Shown one piece after another: positions 1 to 7,317 of a DNA stretch of 16,788 nucleotides. Position numbers and translations under genes: made by a program. This DNA comes from a bacterium (lineage in GTDB: Bacteria; Bacteroidota; Bacteroidia; Bacteroidales; Muribaculaceae). Below the pieces are notes generated by a model. The model was not told where the DNA came from, did no database searches, and worked only from the letters and a program-made list of their open reading frames with translations. The stretch covers positions 1-16,788 of the forward strand of contig SFTJ01000059.1 of NCBI GenBank assembly GCA_004563195.1, written 5' to 3'. How positions within the stretch are numbered: position 1 is the stretch's first letter; each line of letters starts with the position of its first letter.

Positions 1-1
1 A

Positions 2-1597
2 TGCGCATTGATTCTTACGATGGGCTCAACATCGTGTATCGACGATTTGAATCAAGGCATTAAGGACCCGCAAACAAACACCGTGCTCGACCCAACCGGA
101 TTGTTGGCAAAGGTATATGCAAGCCTTTCGATTACCGGTCAGGTGGGTAGTGATGGTAACCCCGATATGTCGCAGTTCGACGAAGGTAACTCGGCATTCT
201 ATCGTAGAATATTTGAAGCCAACGAACTCTGTTCGGACGAATGTATCTGGACATGGCAAGGCGACGCAGGTATTCCTGAATTGACCAATCTTAGCTGGGA
301 TTCATCGCATGGCTATAATGAGTTGACCTACTATCGCATTATGTACAATGTGACATTGTGTAACTATTACTTGGCCGAAACAGCCGACACCGAAGATCAG
401 GAAGTGCTTACCTATCGTGCCGAAGTGCGCTTTATGCGAGCATTCTACTTGTTCCAATTTATCGACCTTTACGGTCGTGCACCATACAAGGAAGTGGTAG
501 ACGAAACATTGCCTAACGAGCTCAGCCGCAAGGAAGCATTCGACAAGGCAGTATCAGAACTTAAGGCTATCACAGGCGAGAGCGGCGATTCACGCGAAGT
601 GCTTCTCGACTATGCAGGCGATGACAACAACTACGGACGTGCCGACAAGGTGGCAGCTTACTTGCTACTTGCTCGCTTGTACTTGAATGCAGAAGTTTAC
701 ACAGGCACAGCAATGTGGAACGAAGCAGTGGCTTATGCCAACAAGGCTATCGACAGCCCGTATAAGGTTAACTTCACAGCCAAGGGCGACTACACAGCCT
801 ATCAACAGCTCTTTATGGGCGACAATGGCGAAAACCCCAATGCACGTCAGGAAATCGTGTTCCCGATACGATGCGACGGTGCTACATCGCGCAGCTACGG
901 CGGTGCCATCTATCCAATAGCATCGGCTACCGGTTCGGGCACACCCGACTGTGGTTTGGCAAGCTCGCAATGGACATGTAACCGTGCTCGCCAGGCATTG
1001 GTTCTGAAGTTCTTCGAAACCGAAGCACAAGTGCCAATGGGCAAGGACAATATTAAGGATGTGTACACAGCAGCAGGCGATGATCGCGCAATGTTCTTCA
1101 CCGGAGGCGAAGGCGACGAAGCTCGCACATTCTCAACCGAAGAGAAGACAACCTTTATAGCCGGTCTTGGCATTCTCAAGTGGTCGAACCTCTACAGCGA
1201 TGGCGGCACACCTAAGGATGTAACCTTCCCCGACACCGATATACCATTGTTCCGATTGGCCGAAGCCTATCTTACACGCGCCGAAGCCAACTATCGTCTT
1301 GGCGTAGCCGATGCCATCAACGATATCAACTATATCCGCTCGCGTGCACATGCCAAGCCATTGGAATCACTTAAAGAAACAGACATCATCGACGAATGGT
1401 GCCGCGAATTCTACTTCGAAGGCCGTCGTCGCAGCGACCTAATCCGTTTTGGATACTTCACATCAGGTAAATACCTATGGGACTGGAAGGGTGGTACATA
1501 TCAAGGAAATGGTGTACTCGAAATGTTCAATTTGTACCCAATACCATACAACGAATTGAAGTCGAACCCGAATATGCATCAGAATACAGGTTTTTAA
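2..1597 (+). CDS. susD: SusD/RagB-family starch-binding lipoprotein, 5' end cut off by the window
   Basis: Outer-membrane lipoprotein that binds starch or maltooligosaccharides and caps the SusC TonB-dependent transporter. The frame is open from base 2 and the first visible residues are the end of a type II signal peptide (ALILTMGSTSC), so the true start lies upstream. The lipidated cysteine is followed by I-D-D-L; acidic residues there favour surface display. Family marks seen: a helical TPR-like first half, the EFYFEGRRRSDLIRFG segment near the C-terminus (SusD-type E-x-x-x-E-G-x-R-x-x-D-L-x-R), and the ending LYPIPYNELKSNPNMHQNTGF, a classic SusD C-terminus. The WTWQGDAGIPEL segment may be part of the ligand site (inference). 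About 531 residues are visible, close to a typical mature SusD. The next gene starts 22 bases downstream, so they are almost surely cotranscribed. Starch specificity is inferred from the SusE/F and amylase neighbours. Confidence 0.95.
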   Translation, partial: CALILTMGSTSCIDDLNQGIKDPQTNTVLDPTGLLAKVYASLSITGQVGSDGNPDMSQFDEGNSAFYRRIFEANELCSDECIWTWQGDAGIPELTNLSWDSSHGYNELTYYRIMYNVTLCNYYLAETADTEDQEVLTYRAEVRFMRAFYLFQFIDLYGRAPYKEVVDETLPNELSRKEAFDKAVSELKAITGESGDSREVLLDYAGDDNNYGRADKVAAYLLLARLYLNAEVYTGTAMWNEAVAYANKAIDSPYKVNFTAKGDYTAYQQLFMGDNGENPNARQEIVFPIRCDGATSRSYGGAIYPIASATGSGTPDCGLASSQWTCNRARQALVLKFFETEAQVPMGKDNIKDVYTAAGDDRAMFFTGGEGDEARTFSTEEKTTFIAGLGILKWSNLYSDGGTPKDVTFPDTDIPLFRLAEAYLTRAEANYRLGVADAINDINYIRSRAHAKPLESLKETDIIDEWCREFYFEGRRRSDLIRFGYFTSGKYLWDWKGGTYQGNGVLEMFNLYPIPYNELKSNPNMHQNTGF

Positions 1598-1619
1598 TCT
1601 ATAATCAGCAGAAGATAAC

Positions 1620-2765
1620 ATGAAAAAGTTAATTTATATATTGCTGTTGGCAGTGGTCGCAGTGGGCTTTGTAAGCTGCGAAGAAGACCGCGATAGCAAT
1701 CCAATATGGAATGAGGATGCGGCAAAGACGTTTGTATTGAACATGCCGGCTGTGGCAGTCAACAACGTACTCGACCTTGAAGGCTCGGATAATGTGGTGT
1801 TTACCACCAGCCAGCCCGACTATGGTTTCCCTGTATCTACAGTGTATACCACATGGGTAAGCCTCGATGGCGCAGAATATGTGGCACTACCAACCACATC
1901 GACCAGCGCAGTAATCTCAATACCTGCAAAGGAAATAAATGAAGCATTGCTCGGACTTTTGGGCGATGGAGATGTATCGGAACCAATGCCGGTAAAGGTA
2001 AAACTCACTGCAGCATTGTTTGCCGATCCGGAGATGGGCAAGGCCGAATCGAATGTAATAGAATTGCCGAAGGTGAAAGTATACGTACCGAAGGTGGAAG
2101 TTACATTGCCAACCAAGATGCACATTGTGGGCGGCTTTGCAGCTTCGGAAGGATGGAGCAAGTTTGTGGCAATGGCCCCGGCTTATAGCCAGGAAGGCAT
2201 GTTCTACGGCGTAGTATACTTGGCCGAAGGCGATGAATTTAAGATTAACCCCGACGCAGGTTGGAAGGGCAACGATATGGGTACCGGACAGATAACCCTC
2301 GACGGCGACATAGCAGCTACATGCGAAAACGGCGACAAGGGCAGCAACCTCAAGATGGGCAGTGCATCGGGCTGGTATAACGTAATCGTAAAGGCCAAGA
2401 TAGCCAACGGAGCAGTTCAATACACTATGTCGATGATAGAAGCCAAGGTATATATCATCGGTGCAGCATTTGGCGGAGTATGGGAAAAGAGCGATGATGC
2501 ATTGTTCACAGCACCGGCAACAGCCAATGGCGAATGGGTATCACCTGCATTCACCGGTTCGGGCGAATTGCGTATGTTTATCGACTGTGGAATCGACTGG
2601 TGGAAGACAGAGTTTACGCTCGATGGCGATAACAACATCTTCTATCGCACCATGGATATTCCGAGCAACTGGGCAGAAAATGTGGGAGCAGCATATTCGA
2701 AGCAGGTAAATCCTGACGGACATGTATACCTCAACTTCACAGCCGGAACAGGTAGAATAGAATAA
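1620..2765 (+). CDS. susE: SusE-like surface starch-binding lipoprotein
   Basis: Predicted outer-membrane lipoprotein that binds starch at the cell surface and has no catalytic role. A type II signal peptide (MKKLIYILLLAVVAVGFVSC) puts the lipidated cysteine at residue 20, followed by E-E-D-R-D, the acidic pattern linked to surface export in Bacteroidetes. Residues of about 25-155 resemble the SusE N-terminal Ig-like domain (VVFTTSQPDYGFPVSTVYTTW). Two carbohydrate-binding modules follow at about 166-270 (MHIVGGFAASEGWSKF) and 272-381 (VYIIGAAFGGVWEKSD), both starting with the short strand and aromatic-rich turn of SusE/F modules. The length of 381 residues and the two modules match B. thetaiotaomicron SusE (about 387 residues). 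It lies 22 bases after susD and 89 bases before the SusF-like gene. The SusE fold is clear; ligand specificity is inferred from context. Confidence 0.88.
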   Translation: MKKLIYILLLAVVAVGFVSCEEDRDSNPIWNEDAAKTFVLNMPAVAVNNVLDLEGSDNVVFTTSQPDYGFPVSTVYTTWVSLDGAEYVALPTTSTSAVISIPAKEINEALLGLLGDGDVSEPMPVKVKLTAALFADPEMGKAESNVIELPKVKVYVPKVEVTLPTKMHIVGGFAASEGWSKFVAMAPAYSQEGMFYGVVYLAEGDEFKINPDAGWKGNDMGTGQITLDGDIAATCENGDKGSNLKMGSASGWYNVIVKAKIANGAVQYTMSMIEAKVYIIGAAFGGVWEKSDDALFTAPATANGEWVSPAFTGSGELRMFIDCGIDWWKTEFTLDGDNNIFYRTMDIPSNWAENVGAAYSKQVNPDGHVYLNFTAGTGRIE

Positions 2766-2784
2766 TAACACAGAGGACAAGAAA

Positions 2785-2823
2785 GGGACCTCAAATCGCC
2801 CCCGATGGCAGAGGCGAGGTCCT
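2785..2823 (+). other. Stem-loop in the susE-susF spacer
   Basis: Inverted repeat GGACCTC (2786-2792) with GAGGTCC (2816-2822), extended by one G-T pair, around a 23-base loop. It sits in the 89-base spacer and has no T-run after it, so it is not a textbook terminator. A role as an mRNA processing or stability element is inference. Confidence 0.5.
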
Positions 2824-2854
2824 GATAAAGAAACCAATTAGAACAAAATTTTTT

Positions 2855-4291
2855 ATGAAAAAGATATTTTTATTTGTTGGCATTCTTGCAGCATCGATGG
2901 GCATGGTGTCGTGCACCGAAGACTACACCGATTGGGCTGATCCTCAGAAGAACGGTCCGGAAGATCCTCAGGGAGCATTGAGTGCTACAATTGCGGCAGT
3001 TTCGAGCGAAATCAAGTATGAAACTGCACCGGAAGCAATAGAACTTGTTCAATTCCAAAGCGCAGCAAATGCCAAGGAAGGCACTACAGTGAAGTTCAGC
3101 AAAATCGTTATCAACGACACTGAAGCAATAGAATTTGAGCAAGAGGGCAATAACGTAATAGTTACCAAGGAAGCATTGGCAAATACAGTGCGCAAAGTTT
3201 ATAACAGCCAAGCTGAAGTGACACGCGAGCTATCGATAGTAGCCGACTTGTATGTAGTGGGTCCAACCGGTGAAGCAGTGCCATGTGTGGCAGGTCCGGT
3301 GAAGGTAAATTACATTCCTGCACCACTACCGGCATCGACCAAGGATGCAGCATTCTACTACATCGGCACATCGCAAGGCTGGAACATGTCGAACTGCACA
3401 CCGCTCAACGACAATGGCGACGGCACATGGTCGGCAGAGATTACCGTAGGCAACAGCGATTGGTTTAAGTTCATTCCTCAATCGGCAGTAGATGCAGCCG
3501 ACTGGAGCGGCCTCTATGGTTGTGAAGTGAATGGCTCGACAGCATCGCAAGACTTCATAAAACACGAAGGCGAATCGATGATGGTGGAATTTGCAGGTAC
3601 ATACATCTTCACACTCGACGTGGTAAACTTCACCTACAGCGTGGTTCCGGCAAAGGCACTCTACTTCATAGTAGGTACACCTAACGGCTGGAGCAACACA
3701 TTGAAGAGTGCATTCTATCCAACCACAGTTACCGAGCAGAGCTACACCGCATACTTCACCGGTGCATGGGATATGAAGTTGTGGAAGAGCGATTTCTTCG
3801 GCAATTGGGACAATGCAATGGGTTCGGCAGTCGACGGTGACGGTAGCGAATCGGGTACACTCGTAACATCGAATGCACAAGCATTCCAATCGCCCGAGGC
3901 AGGTTACTATACAGTGTCGATTGATTTCTCTACGCTTTCATACAAGTGGACCAAGCTTGAGAACCAAACACCTACAGAGTATACTTACATCTCGCTTGCA
4001 GGTGGTTTCAATGGATGGGGCGATACCGACATGACTCAAGTTTCAAATAGTAATACCCACAACTGGTATATATCTAATCTCGAAATCGCTGAGGCTTCTG
4101 AGTTTAAGTTTAAAGCAAATCACGATTGGACAGTTAACTGGGGTAGCGATGCCGACCTTACCAAGACATACTTTGGCGTAGGAGCACAAAACGGTTCCAA
4201 CATAGTACTTCCAGCCGGCACTTACAACATCTACTTCAACGATATTACAGGTCAGTTTGTAGTAGAAGCTGTAGAAGCAGCACAATTGTAA
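2855..4291 (+). CDS. susF: SusF-like surface starch-binding lipoprotein with three binding modules
   Basis: Predicted surface lipoprotein that adds extra starch-binding sites to the Sus complex. The signal peptide MKKIFLFVGILAASMGMVSC is cut before Cys20, and the mature start T-E-D-Y-T-D-W is acidic, as in surface lipoproteins. An N-terminal SusE/F-type domain covers about 25-155. Three modules follow at about 165-265 (FYYIGTSQGWNMSN), 266-370 (LYFIVGTPNGWSN) and 375-475 (YISLAGGFNGWGD). Each opens with a strand and a GW turn, and each has a later W-rich ligand-type segment such as FKFKANHDWTVNWGS. Total length (478) and module number match B. thetaiotaomicron SusF (about 485 residues, three modules). 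ATG 2855 begins directly with the signal peptide. It is in the same operon as susD and susE. The upstream spacer carries a stem-loop and the downstream spacer a terminator-like hairpin. Confidence 0.88.
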   Translation: MKKIFLFVGILAASMGMVSCTEDYTDWADPQKNGPEDPQGALSATIAAVSSEIKYETAPEAIELVQFQSAANAKEGTTVKFSKIVINDTEAIEFEQEGNNVIVTKEALANTVRKVYNSQAEVTRELSIVADLYVVGPTGEAVPCVAGPVKVNYIPAPLPASTKDAAFYYIGTSQGWNMSNCTPLNDNGDGTWSAEITVGNSDWFKFIPQSAVDAADWSGLYGCEVNGSTASQDFIKHEGESMMVEFAGTYIFTLDVVNFTYSVVPAKALYFIVGTPNGWSNTLKSAFYPTTVTEQSYTAYFTGAWDMKLWKSDFFGNWDNAMGSAVDGDGSESGTLVTSNAQAFQSPEAGYYTVSIDFSTLSYKWTKLENQTPTEYTYISLAGGFNGWGDTDMTQVSNSNTHNWYISNLEIAEASEFKFKANHDWTVNWGSDADLTKTYFGVGAQNGSNIVLPAGTYNIYFNDITGQFVVEAVEAAQL

Positions 4292-4303
4292 AAATAACCT
4301 TTC

Positions 4304-4362
4304 GTTGTGGGGAGGTGAGATGCAAAAATCATGAGAGCAGCGATGCGTCCCCACAACTTTTT
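4304..4362 (+). terminator. Terminator-like hairpin between susF and the amylase (possible attenuator)
   Basis: Perfect 10-bp inverted repeat GTTGTGGGGA (4304-4313) and TCCCCACAAC (4348-4357), with a 34-base loop, followed at once by TTTTT (4358-4362). It begins 12 bases after the susF stop. The amylase gene starts 30 bases later on the same strand with no recognisable promoter in between, so the hairpin may let part of the transcripts through and lower amylase and ompA levels relative to susDEF. The long loop makes it weaker than a compact terminator. Confidence 0.6.
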
Positions 4363-4392
4363 ACCTAACAATAAGCTTTAAGAATAGACGAA

Positions 4393-5907
4393 ATGCTAAA
4401 TTACAAATCTGCAATATTGTTATCGGCAATGAGTGTGCTGACCATAGCCGGCATCAAAGCTCAAGCTCCTGAAAAGAGCGAAGATGTGATGCTTCAGGGG
4501 TTCTATTGGGACTCGCAGAAAGTTACCGGATGGAAACAGTTAACATCGATGGCAGAGGAACTTGGTGAAAATTTCACCTGCATATGGTTGCCACCATCGG
4601 CATCGGCCGAAGGTTACACCGGAGTGGGTGAGACCAATGTAGGTTACCACCCACGCATCTGGAATAACCAAAACAGTTGCTGGGGTACAGCAGCCGACCT
4701 AAAGACATTGATAAGCACCCTTCACAACAATGGAGTGAAGGTGATAGCCGACATTGTGATAAATCACCGCGCCGGTTACACCAGTTGGGTGAGTTTTCCG
4801 GAAGATAACTTCGGCACGTATGGCACATATCAACTCACAGCAGCACATGTGTGCAAGACTGATGAGGTAAATACCGACAGCAGCGCAGGTGCGGAATATG
4901 GCACAGCCACGGGCGCAGCCGACACCGGCGACAACTGGAGCGGCGCGCGCGACCTCGACCACACCTCGGAATATGTGCAAAACGACATCAAGGCCTATCT
5001 CAACTGGCTCAAGGGCGAGATGGGATATGATGGATGGCGCTACGACCTGGTAAAGGGATTCGGAGCCACGTATGTGGGCATCTACAACGATGCCTCGAAG
5101 CCATATATCTCGGTGGGAGAGTATTGGGATGGCAGCTACGACAAAGTGGGAGCATGGATTGACGGCACCGGCAAGAAGTCGATGGCGTTTGATTTTCCGG
5201 CCAAGTATGCTATCTTCAACGACGGCTTGGCGAAGAGCAATTACAGCAAGATGTCGTGGATAGAGGACAACACCACATGGCGTCCGGCAGGTATGATACA
5301 CCATGCCAACTATCGTCGCTACGCAGTGACCTTTATCGACAATCACGACTCATATCGCGATGGGAACAAATACACCGGAGAAGTGTCGCAAGCCTATGCA
5401 GTGCTATTGGCATCGCCTGGTATACCATGCGTGTTCTTCCCACACTGGAATAGCTCGTATAAACCCACAATCAATAAGATGATATCGATACGCAAGCTAG
5501 CAGGCATCACCAGCGAGAGCGATGTGACAGTGACCCAGCGCTCCACCTATTATGAGTCGTACTCAAAGGGCGAACGAGGCACCTTGATATGTCGCATAGG
5601 TTCGGCAGCTCCATCGGCAGCCCCCGAAGGCTACACCAAGGTGGCAGAGGGATTTAACTGGCGCTATTACCTCGATGATGCATGTGCCGGAGTAGAGGGC
5701 GTGGAAAGCGACTCTAATGAGGCAACCGTAGGCGTGGTAGAAGGCGGCATCTATGTGATAAATCCCAATGCTGAGCAAGTGCGAGTATACAGCACCGACG
5801 GCAAGGTGATGGCACAGAGCAGCGCTACCGAGAGCAGCCTATCGCTCGCCAAGGGCATCTACATAGTGAAAGTGGGCTCAAAGGCAGAGAAAGTGCTTGT
5901 GAAATAG
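4393..5907 (+). CDS. Secreted GH13 alpha-amylase with a type IX-like C-terminal sorting tail
   Basis: Endo-acting alpha-1,4-glucan hydrolase taking the place of SusG. All four GH13 regions are visible: DIVINH (120-125), GWRYDLVKGF with nucleophile Asp218, GEYWD with acid/base Glu243, and FIDNHD with Asp319. The start QGFYWDS, the KGF after the nucleophile and IRKLAGI resemble the plant/archaeal-type subfamilies (GH13_6/GH13_7) more than B. thetaiotaomicron SusG, and 504 residues is well below SusG's roughly 690. The signal peptide (MLNYKSAILLSAMSVLTIAGIKA, then QAPEK) has no lipobox cysteine, so this is not a lipoprotein. The last roughly 58 residues (from about 447; VRVYSTDGKVMA, then LAKGIYIVKVGSKAEKVLVK) match a Por/type IX type A sorting domain, suggesting export across the outer membrane. 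Third Sus gene from the end of the block. Amylase call very firm; export route inferred. Confidence 0.95.
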   Translation: MLNYKSAILLSAMSVLTIAGIKAQAPEKSEDVMLQGFYWDSQKVTGWKQLTSMAEELGENFTCIWLPPSASAEGYTGVGETNVGYHPRIWNNQNSCWGTAADLKTLISTLHNNGVKVIADIVINHRAGYTSWVSFPEDNFGTYGTYQLTAAHVCKTDEVNTDSSAGAEYGTATGAADTGDNWSGARDLDHTSEYVQNDIKAYLNWLKGEMGYDGWRYDLVKGFGATYVGIYNDASKPYISVGEYWDGSYDKVGAWIDGTGKKSMAFDFPAKYAIFNDGLAKSNYSKMSWIEDNTTWRPAGMIHHANYRRYAVTFIDNHDSYRDGNKYTGEVSQAYAVLLASPGIPCVFFPHWNSSYKPTINKMISIRKLAGITSESDVTVTQRSTYYESYSKGERGTLICRIGSAAPSAAPEGYTKVAEGFNWRYYLDDACAGVEGVESDSNEATVGVVEGGIYVINPNAEQVRVYSTDGKVMAQSSATESSLSLAKGIYIVKVGSKAEKVLVK

Positions 5908-5935
5908 CATTCGAATCAAGAAATTTATTAAAGCA

Positions 5936-5966
5936 ATGCCGCCCCAAGCCCAACGCCGGGCGGCGT
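5936..5966 (+). other. GC-rich hairpin between the amylase and ompA genes
   Basis: GCCGCCC (5938-5944) pairs with GGGCGGC (5958-5964). A T-G and an A-T pair extend the stem to nine pairs around a 13-base loop. The + strand after it is A-rich rather than T-rich, so it is a poor + strand terminator. Read on the - strand it would be followed by a T-run, but no - strand gene ends here. An mRNA stability or processing role is possible. Confidence 0.5.
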
Positions 5967-6005
5967 AAGCAAGGAAAGTAAAAAAAAAGAATAAAACTAA
6001 TAGAT

Positions 6006-7106
6006 ATGAAAAAAATAATGAAATTTGCTGCAGCATTCGCAATGTTGCTATGTGTAGGCAATACGGCATTCGCTCAGGAAGCTGAGAAAGAAAGCGATAA
6101 TTGGTATCCACACAACTTCATTACATTGCAAGCAGGTGGTCAAGTCACATTAACTGACTATGATTTTGATGAGTTGATTACCCCAACCTTTGCAGTGTCG
6201 GTAGGCCGATTCTTCGCGCCACAATTGGGAGCACGTTTGCACTTCCAGGGTTGTGAAATTAAGGGCGGATATCGCAACGTGGACACTTATGGTGTGAAAT
6301 ACATCACAGGCGACGCCGACCTTCTTTTCAATATGCTTAACATCTTCAATCCACAACGTGCCAACCAGAAATTCAACTGGAACATGATTGTTGGTTTCGG
6401 TGTTAACTACACTTGGGACTATGATGAATATGAGTCGGTTATCGCAAAGATGCCATTCAACCAACATGGTATGTACTCAAAGCGCAACACCACTTTCAAC
6501 GGTCGCGTAGGTACACAATTTGAGTATATGTTCAACCGCAGTGTAGGCGTAAGCCTCGAAATCGACGGCAACTATAAGAACGACCGATTCAATCAGAAGA
6601 TTACCAACAATTGCGATTGGCAACTATCGGCATTGGTGGGCTTGACATTCCGTTTTGGCGGCCCGAAGGCCAAGAAGGCAGAACCGGTGTACGAACCGGC
6701 TCCGGAACCCGAACCCGAACCTGTGGTAGAACCCGCACCTGCACCAAAGCCGGCACCTGCACCAAAGCCTGCTCCGGTGGTTAAGGAAGAACCGTTGAAC
6801 GAAACCATCTTCTTCGAAATCCGCGAATCAGACCCTGTAGGCAGCGAAATCATCCTCAACAAGGTGGCTGAATGGAGCAAGAAGTACTCCGACAAGAAGA
6901 TCAGCATCGATGGATATGCCGACAAGGGTACAGGTAACGCACGAGTTAACCAGAAGTATGCATTGCAGCGTGCTAAGAATGTGGCTAAGGCACTCGAAGG
7001 CAAGGGCGTGGATGCAAGCCGCTTGGTGGTTACCGGTCACGGCGACACCGTACAGCCATTTGCTGAAAACGACAAGAACCGTTGCGTCATAATTATAGGT
7101 AAGTAA
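6006..7106 (+). CDS. OmpA-family outer-membrane beta-barrel protein with peptidoglycan-binding domain
   Basis: Probable structural outer-membrane protein tethering the membrane to peptidoglycan. A type I signal peptide (MKKIMKFAAAFAMLLCVGNTAFA, then QEAEK) leads into an N-terminal domain of alternating strands (about 30-220) ending in LSALVGLTFRFG, a typical last barrel strand with terminal aromatic. A Pro/Glu/Ala/Lys linker follows (about 225-262, EPAPEPEPEP then APAPKPAPAPKP). The OmpA_C domain (about 265-366) carries the diaminopimelate-binding pair Asp306 (in GYADKGTG) and Arg322 (in YALQRAKN). It lies 98 bases after the amylase with no recognisable promoter between, so read-through from the Sus operon is plausible, although OmpA proteins often have their own promoter. 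A strong terminator follows. Any direct role in starch use is unproven. Confidence 0.92.
   Translation: MKKIMKFAAAFAMLLCVGNTAFAQEAEKESDNWYPHNFITLQAGGQVTLTDYDFDELITPTFAVSVGRFFAPQLGARLHFQGCEIKGGYRNVDTYGVKYITGDADLLFNMLNIFNPQRANQKFNWNMIVGFGVNYTWDYDEYESVIAKMPFNQHGMYSKRNTTFNGRVGTQFEYMFNRSVGVSLEIDGNYKNDRFNQKITNNCDWQLSALVGLTFRFGGPKAKKAEPVYEPAPEPEPEPVVEPAPAPKPAPAPKPAPVVKEEPLNETIFFEIRESDPVGSEIILNKVAEWSKKYSDKKISIDGYADKGTGNARVNQKYALQRAKNVAKALEGKGVDASRLVVTGHGDTVQPFAENDKNRCVIIIGK
6735..6770 (+). repeat. Two 18-bp tandem repeats encoding the OmpA proline linker
   Basis: Two near-identical 18-base units (6735-6752 and 6753-6770, one base different at the end), each encoding a six-residue Ala/Pro/Lys stretch of the linker between the barrel and the peptidoglycan-binding domain. 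Copy number could vary without breaking the frame. Confidence 0.8.
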
Positions 7107-7119
7107 TTCAGTGTTTATC

Positions 7120-7168
7120 TTCGACATCTCCGGCGGCACACCATAAGCCGCCGGGCAAAGATGTTGAA
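7120..7168 (+). other. Long hairpin just after the ompA stop
   Basis: TTCGACATCT (7120-7129) pairs with AGATGTTGAA (7159-7168, one G-T pair). Inside it CCGGCGGC (7130-7137) pairs with GCCGCCGG (7147-7154), leaving a 4-base bulge and a 9-base loop, about 18 pairs in all. It has no T-run of its own and lies directly ahead of the terminator at 7184-7231. It may protect the 3' end of the mRNA. Confidence 0.6.
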
Positions 7169-7183
7169 AAATTATTAGCCTTG

Positions 7184-7231
7184 TGCTACCCGATTGCAAT
7201 AAGAAAATTATGAATATCGGGTAGCATTTTT
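7184..7231 (+). terminator. Intrinsic terminator ending the Sus/ompA block
   Basis: Perfect 11-bp inverted repeat TGCTACCCGAT (7184-7194) and ATCGGGTAGCA (7216-7226), with a 21-base loop, followed by TTTTT (7227-7231). Position and form fit a rho-independent terminator for ompA and the upstream starch genes. Confidence 0.85.
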
Positions 7232-7317
7232 ATCATAATACAGACTTTTTTTTACTCGTTGATGCCACAGCAAATGAGGCCATCGGCGATGATAACCAAA
7301 TAAATATTTTGAACAGA

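Noticed and set aside
8..40. TTG at base 8 as the start of the SusD-like protein
   Set aside because: The frame is open from base 2 and the residues before the lipobox read as the end of a signal peptide, so the real start is outside the window.
7309..7317. TTG start for the GH2 enzyme
   Set aside because: ATG 7318 begins directly with a normal signal peptide; the TTG adds only three residues.
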